Below, in pieces: positions 59,982-64,000 of a stretch of 64,000 nt of DNA. Under the pieces are notes generated by a model. The model ran no database searches, was not told the DNA's origin, and worked only from the letters and a program-made list of their open reading frames with translations. Source of the DNA: Chloroflexota bacterium (GTDB lineage Bacteria > Chloroflexota > Anaerolineae > UBA4142 > SHND01). How positions within the stretch are numbered: the first letter of the stretch is position 1; every line of letters starts with the position of its first letter. Location: the NCBI GenBank assembly GCA_004295045.1, contig SHND01000024.1:1-64000 (forward strand), read 5' to 3'. Made by a program: the position numbers and the translations under genes.

Positions 59982-62171
59982 ATGGATTCGACCTGGCTTT
60001 GGGTCATCCCGATTTCGGGCATTTTGGGTCTTGCGTTCGTCATCTATTTGATTCGTGACGTTTTGCGTCGCGATGAAGGCACCAAGGAGATGAAAGCCGT
60101 CTCCGACACGATTTACGAAGGTGCGATTGCCTTTATTCGGCGGCAGTATGCGACGATTGCGGCGCTCGCGATCGTCGTCGCTATTATTATTTCAGCACTC
60201 GTTTCGTTCGAACAGGTAACTGAAACCAACATCAGCGGCATCAACCTTGGGATGCTCACGGGCATCGCGTTTCTCGTCGGCGCGGCGGCGAGCGCATTGA
60301 GCGGCATCATCGGGATGTACGTCGCAGTGCGTTCCAATGTGCGCGTTGCCAGCGCGGCGCGTTCCGGTGTTTCGGAAGCATTGAATGTGGCATTGCGCGG
60401 CGGCGCGGTCAGCGGCTTTCTCGTCGTCGGGCTTTCGCTCATCGGCGTGGCGACGATGTTTGTGCTGTATGATGGTTTGAATCACCCTGAAATCGCGCCC
60501 TACTTGATCGTCGGCATGGGTTTTGGCGCGAGTTTTGTCGCGTTGTTCGCGCAGCTTGGCGGTGGTATTTACACCAAAGCGGCGGACGTGGGCGCCGACC
60601 TCGTAGGCAAAGTGGAAGCGGGAATTCCCGAAGATGACCCTCGAAACGCGGCGGTCATTGCAGACCTCGTTGGCGACAACGTCGGCGACTGTGCGGGACG
60701 CGGCGCGGATTTGTTTGAATCCACCGTTGCCGAAAATATCGGCGCGATGATTTTGGGCGTAGCGATTGCGGCGGTGAGCGGCAATCCGGTTTGGATTTTC
60801 TTTCCGCTGATCATTCGTGCCTTTGGCTTGATCATTTCGATCATTGGCGTCGTGGCGACGACGAATATTCCCGGCATCAAATACAAACAAGGCGAAGAAC
60901 CTACCAATACGTTGTATCGCGGTTTCGCCGTGTCGGTCATCTTGTCCGCCATCGTTCTCGCCATCGTAACGTATCAACTGCTCGGCAGTTGGTGGTTTGT
61001 CTTTGCGGGATTCATCGGTTTGTTGAACAGTGTCGCGTTCGTGGTAATTACGATGTATTACACCGAAGGACGCTTCCGCCCCGTCAAAGACATTGTGCAA
61101 GCAAGTTTGCGCGGCTCGGGTCCGAATATCATCACCGGGTTCGCCGTTGGGTTGGAAAATACCGCGCTGCCGGTGATTTCTGTTGGGGTCGCTTTGATTG
61201 GCGCGTATTTTTGCGGTACGCAAGCTGCCGCGCAATTGAACATTGAACCGTACGTTGCCGGCGTCTACGCGACGGCTGTCGCCACAATGGGCATGCTGAT
61301 GACCGCCGCGTTCATTCTGGCAATGGATACGTTCGGTCCGATTGTGGATAATGCGGGCGGCATCGTCGAAATGTCGGGCGCGTCAGAAGAAGTACGGCGC
61401 GGCACCGATGCGCTGGATGCGGCAGGCAATACCACCAAAGCGTTGACGAAAGGATACGCGATCGGTTCCGCCGCACTTGCCGCCTTCTTGTTGTTTAGCG
61501 CGTATCTCGACAAAGTCGCGTTGGTCAAGCAAGTGACGCAGGGAGTCGCGCCGGAATCGGAAGCGGGACAGGCAATCTTTGCCACGGCGCACATTGTCAA
61601 TCTGGGACGCGTTGAAGTTTTTGTCGGCGCGATGCTGGGCGCGATGTTGATTTTCCTTTTTAGTGCGTTGGCGATTCGCGCCGTCGGTTCCACGGCAGAA
61701 AAAATTATCGAAGAGACGCGGCGTCAATTCCGCGAAGACCCGGGCATCATGGCAGGCACGTCGAAACCCGATTACGCGCGCGCGGTGGATATTACCGCAC
61801 GCGGTGCGTTGCGCTCGATGATTCTGCCCGGCGTTCTCGCTGTGGGCGCGCCCATTCTCATTGGAATTATCTTGCGGTGGGAAGCCGAAGCCGGTCTGTT
61901 GATGGTTGGCACGATCGCGGGCATCCTGCTCGCGACGGTGTTGAACAATTCCGGCGGCGCGTGGGACAATGCGAAAAAATGGATTGAATCCGAAGGGGTG
62001 CTCAATCCTGTCACGGGACAGCTCGAAAAGAAAAAGAGCGAGGCGCACAAAGCGTCAGTGGTCGGCGATACGGTGGGCGATCCGTTCAAAGACACGGCGG
62101 GTCCTTCGCTTCACGTGTTGATCAAGTTGCTGGCAACGATCACGCTGGTGTTGGCACCGTTATTTATCTAA
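59982..62171 (+). CDS. hppA: membrane H+-translocating pyrophosphatase, K+-independent type
   Basis: Couples pyrophosphate hydrolysis to ion pumping across the membrane. The start is ATG 59982, with AAAGGAG 9 bp upstream. About 16 transmembrane helices; substrate motifs DVGADLVGKVEAGIPEDDPRN and DNVGDCAGRGADLFES, and the C-terminal DTVGDPFKDTAGPSLHVLIK. GNTTKALTKG carries Lys (residue 486) where K+-dependent enzymes have Ala, so it should be K+-independent and most likely proton-pumping. 729 residues, normal. A terminator follows. Confidence 0.96.
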   Translation: MDSTWLWVIPISGILGLAFVIYLIRDVLRRDEGTKEMKAVSDTIYEGAIAFIRRQYATIAALAIVVAIIISALVSFEQVTETNISGINLGMLTGIAFLVGAAASALSGIIGMYVAVRSNVRVASAARSGVSEALNVALRGGAVSGFLVVGLSLIGVATMFVLYDGLNHPEIAPYLIVGMGFGASFVALFAQLGGGIYTKAADVGADLVGKVEAGIPEDDPRNAAVIADLVGDNVGDCAGRGADLFESTVAENIGAMILGVAIAAVSGNPVWIFFPLIIRAFGLIISIIGVVATTNIPGIKYKQGEEPTNTLYRGFAVSVILSAIVLAIVTYQLLGSWWFVFAGFIGLLNSVAFVVITMYYTEGRFRPVKDIVQASLRGSGPNIITGFAVGLENTALPVISVGVALIGAYFCGTQAAAQLNIEPYVAGVYATAVATMGMLMTAAFILAMDTFGPIVDNAGGIVEMSGASEEVRRGTDALDAAGNTTKALTKGYAIGSAALAAFLLFSAYLDKVALVKQVTQGVAPESEAGQAIFATAHIVNLGRVEVFVGAMLGAMLIFLFSALAIRAVGSTAEKIIEETRRQFREDPGIMAGTSKPDYARAVDITARGALRSMILPGVLAVGAPILIGIILRWEAEAGLLMVGTIAGILLATVLNNSGGAWDNAKKWIESEGVLNPVTGQLEKKKSEAHKASVVGDTVGDPFKDTAGPSLHVLIKLLATITLVLAPLFI

Positions 62172-62178
62172 AATGTTG

Positions 62179-62225
62179 GGGCGAGTCAAGGTTGCGATAC
62201 AAATTGACTTGCCCCTCATTTTTTT
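62179..62225 (+). terminator. intrinsic terminator of hppA
   Basis: A 12-bp stem GGGGCGAGTCAA / TTGACTTGCCCC (one G-U) is followed by TCATTTTTT. Confidence 0.9.
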
Positions 62226-62237
62226 GGCGCAAACCCA

Positions 62238-62267
62238 TTGACACCGCATAAATTCGCGTGGTATAGT
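62238..62267 (+). promoter_or_regulatory. strong promoter for the RRM gene leader
   Basis: TTGACA, 18-bp spacer, TATAGT; the transcript would start near 62274, about 380 nt before the RRM ATG. Confidence 0.8.
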
Positions 62268-62654
62268 TTTCTCGAACAAATATTTGATTCAAATTCGCTT
62301 AATGATTTGTCTCACCACGCCTTACTCTTTGCCCCGCCCGAGCCGCCGATCTCGCAGATGGCTTGCCCCCAATCGGTGTTTGCCCCTCGAACGACAACTC
62401 TGTCTGTGTTCGCGCTATGTGATACCACAAGACTGCCGAGTTGAAGTTGTCTCCGAGTCAAGCGAGACGACGCGAGAGAGAAAGGAGCGGGTCCTCGCCG
62501 GATAGGGCGTCACCGACGCCGCCCTTGGTCACATAAATTTGCTTTTGCATCCTTTCACCCAAATTTTTTCCCGAAACGCATTCACTCCGTTTGCATGAAC
62601 AGTGCAAGGGCGCGTCTTGGGATTGTTTCGCTCAAGCAAAAGGAGAACCAAGCC
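62268..62654 (+). other. long leader of the RRM protein gene
   Basis: About 380 nt between promoter and ATG with no supported gene. The sequence is moderately GC-rich with local hairpins, including GGCGT / ACGCC near 62507-62521, and lies outside the CGCG codon style. RRM proteins of this type are often cold-induced and controlled by long leaders, so a thermosensing or autoregulatory leader, or a processed RNA, is plausible. Confidence 0.5.
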
Positions 62655-62981
62655 ATGAATGGCAATCGCCCGCGACTCTATGTTGGAAACCTCCCTTATC
62701 AACTGACGGTTGACGAGTTGAAAGATTTTTTTGCCGGCGCAGGCAATATTACCGATGTTGCAATCATCACGGACCGCGGCACCGGACGCAGCAAGGGCTT
62801 TGGCTTTGTGGAATTTGCGACCGACGAGGATGCCGCCCGCGCGCAATCAATGTACAACGGCGCGCAGCTAAAGAATCGGACGCTCAAGGTGGACTTGGCA
62901 AAGCCGCGCCAAGAAAAAGAAAGCGGCGCAAACAAAGCCAGCAGCGACGGTGGCGGCGGTGGAGAGAGTAATTTTGGATAA
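62655..62981 (+). CDS. RRM-type RNA-binding protein with Gly-rich tail
   Basis: A 108-residue protein. One RRM domain with RNP2 LYVGNL and RNP1 KGFGFVEF, followed by a short Lys/Gln stretch and a Gly-rich tail, resembling cyanobacterial Rbp proteins. ATG 62655 has AAAAGGAG upstream; an earlier in-frame ATG lies before this site. Probably an RNA chaperone, possibly cold-regulated given its 380-nt leader. A perfect terminator begins at its stop codon. Confidence 0.93.
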   Translation: MNGNRPRLYVGNLPYQLTVDELKDFFAGAGNITDVAIITDRGTGRSKGFGFVEFATDEDAARAQSMYNGAQLKNRTLKVDLAKPRQEKESGANKASSDGGGGGESNFG

Positions 62982-63020
62982 AAAATGCCTGCGCGCAATT
63001 TTACGCGCAGGCATTTTTTT
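62980..63020 (+). terminator. intrinsic terminator of the RRM gene
   Basis: A perfect 16-bp stem AAAAAATGCCTGCGCG and complement, with an 8-nt loop and terminal T-run, overlapping the stop codon. Confidence 0.95.
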
Positions 63021-63021
63021 G

Positions 63022-63027
63022 TACAAT
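63022..63027 (+). promoter_or_regulatory. -10 element of the DUF1992 gene, leaderless or near-leaderless
   Basis: TACAAT with 7 bp to the ATG at 63035, directly after the upstream terminator. A GGAG 2 bp before the ATG is too close to act as a normal ribosome site. Confidence 0.45.
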
Positions 63028-63034
63028 AGGAGCG

Positions 63035-63523
63035 ATGGCAGACGAATCCGAACGCAAACGATTGAATGTTACAAACCCCAATTCCGCGCGCGACCATCAA
63101 TCTTTGATTGAAAAACAAATCCGCGAAGCGATGGAACGCGGCGATTTTGACAATCTGCGCGGCGCGGGGAAACCCCAGAATCTCGCGCGCGATCCGAATG
63201 TGCCCGAAGATTGGGAACTCGCGTTCAATCTGTTAAAGAACGCGGGCTTTGCGCCCGATTGGATTGAAACGCGCAAAGAGGTGGACACAGCACGCGAAAA
63301 ACTATTTGCGCCGTTACAACGTTTTCTCCAAACACCGCCGTCAAATCAAACTGAATTCGCGCAACAACAAACCAAACTCGTTCAAAATTTTCGCGCGCAA
63401 GCGGTCGAGTTGAATCGGCTGATTGACATTTATAATTTGAAAGCGCCGACGTCTCAAGTGCATTTGCGGCGAGTTCGCGTCGAGTACGAGATTGAGAAAT
63501 TCCTGAGCGAGAGCCAAAAATAG
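63035..63523 (+). CDS. DUF1992 / DnaJ-associated domain protein
   Basis: A 162-residue protein with the DUF1992 pattern: LIEKQIREAMERGDFDNLRGAGKPQNL near the N terminus and a following ELAFNLLKNAGFAPDWIE. The family is also called DnaJ homologue subfamily C member 28-like, although no J domain is present here. Helical throughout; function unknown. It converges with a minus-strand flippase gene 5 bp away. Confidence 0.88.
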   Translation: MADESERKRLNVTNPNSARDHQSLIEKQIREAMERGDFDNLRGAGKPQNLARDPNVPEDWELAFNLLKNAGFAPDWIETRKEVDTAREKLFAPLQRFLQTPPSNQTEFAQQQTKLVQNFRAQAVELNRLIDIYNLKAPTSQVHLRRVRVEYEIEKFLSESQK

Positions 63524-63528
63524 AATGG

Positions 63529-64000
63529 TTATTTCCCTCGCTCTGCAATCACACTCCCCCGCGACAAGCGCACAATCATTCCTTCAAAGCGCTTTGGCAC
63601 CAGGTGTCCCACCAACTGCCATTCCTCCGCACCCAACGCGCCCGTGACAAGCAAAACAACTCCGTAGGCAAGCGTTGCCACAACCAAAGCCAGCAAAATA
63701 TTCTGAGGCACGAGAAAATAGAGCACGCCGCCCATCACAAGACCTGCGAACGCGGGTCTCCAAAAAATATCGAGGATCGGCAGCGGCGGCATATGTTTCC
63801 GCAGCGCATAATAGAACGGCGCCAAGAGCGCAAGTTCCGAAAGCACCGTGACCAATGCCGCGCCGCGATACGAGAGCGCGGGAATTGCAATCAGATTCGC
63901 CGCAATATTAAAGACCAAACCAATGATGAACGCGCGCGTCAGAAAACGCTGTTCGTTCAAAGCGATGAGAACGTAATGCACGACGCTGTTGATAAAACTA
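63529..64000 (-). CDS. polysaccharide flippase-like membrane protein, C-terminal part
   Basis: Partial gene continuing past the right end of the window. The visible ~157 residues contain a SFINSVVHYVLIALNEQR motif typical of MOP/Wzx-type flippases, then four or five hydrophobic segments and a charged C terminus. It is expected to export lipid-linked oligosaccharide or a similar substrate. The GTG at 63981 is internal, since the frame stays open upstream with family-like residues. Confidence 0.8.
   Translation of the reverse strand, partial: SFINSVVHYVLIALNEQRFLTRAFIIGLVFNIAANLIAIPALSYRGAALVTVLSELALLAPFYYALRKHMPPLPILDIFWRPAFAGLVMGGVLYFLVPQNILLALVVATLAYGVVLLVTGALGAEEWQLVGHLVPKRFEGMIVRLSRGSVIAERGK

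Noticed and set aside
62284..62505. 73-codon frame in the RRM leader
   Set aside because: Arg/Ser-rich with no ribosome site or recognisable pattern; more likely untranslated leader.

Overview
The window looks like a chromosomal segment from a Chloroflexota bacterium, probably Anaerolineae-like. This is inferred from gene content and style, not from a marker gene. The pointers are Thr/Pro-rich 'PTNTPTAT' linkers in secreted proteins, a DUF4058 protein, archaeal-flavoured HerA and Mre11/Rad50-like genes, an archease-RtcB pair, a membrane pyrophosphatase, and a very strong preference for CGCG-rich codons. I found no rRNA, tRNA, CRISPR array, insertion sequence or phage genes.

Layout. 0.1-5.6 kb: undecaprenyl-diphosphatase, a phosphate-type binding lipoprotein, a HEAT/BNR-repeat protein and small membrane proteins. 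5.6-21.3 kb: a plus-strand DNA-processing neighbourhood of HerA-like ATPase, DNA methyltransferase, a compositionally foreign TIR/NDT-like gene, Mre11-like nuclease, two tandem subtilases and a Rad50-like ATPase with a membrane hairpin where the zinc hook should be. It is followed by a thioredoxin-like lipoprotein with an in-frame TGA at the active-site cysteine (probable selenocysteine) and an MFS transporter. 21.4-28.4 kb: sugar-binding lipoprotein, inositol-phosphatase-like enzyme, CoA-transferase pair and dGTPase. 28.5-35.3 kb, mostly minus strand: membrane protein, M24 peptidase, topoisomerase I, SpoIIAA-like protein and superoxide dismutase. 35.5-49.2 kb, plus strand: holin-like/UbiB fusion, the nusA-ylxR-infB-nrnA-truB-ribF information-processing run (rimP and rbfA not in their usual slots), archease, rtcB and a molybdopterin-binding protein. 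49.2-58.2 kb, minus strand: DUF4058, GrpB, Era, a ProRS-like protein with a wrecked catalytic core, a two-domain glycosidase and MalQ. 58.3-64 kb: a histidine phosphatase that appears to start with ATT, an HD protein, H+-pyrophosphatase with an upstream small-RNA or attenuator-like unit, an RRM protein with a long leader, a DUF1992 protein and the end of a flippase.

A theme running through the window is low-complexity 'word repeats': short phrases of 7-10 nt such as GTGATTGG, GTCACTC, GTCCGTC and AATGCAC, repeated with variation and often arranged as loose inverted arms. They fill many intergenic gaps, supply the last codons and stops of several genes, and are inserted in frame at four places in topA and once in era. 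The strongest single observations are the probable UxxC selenoprotein, the word repeats, the degenerate ProRS, the membrane-hairpin Rad50 in the herA neighbourhood, and the ATT-start phosphatase. No homology search was possible, so family names rest on motifs read from the translations.
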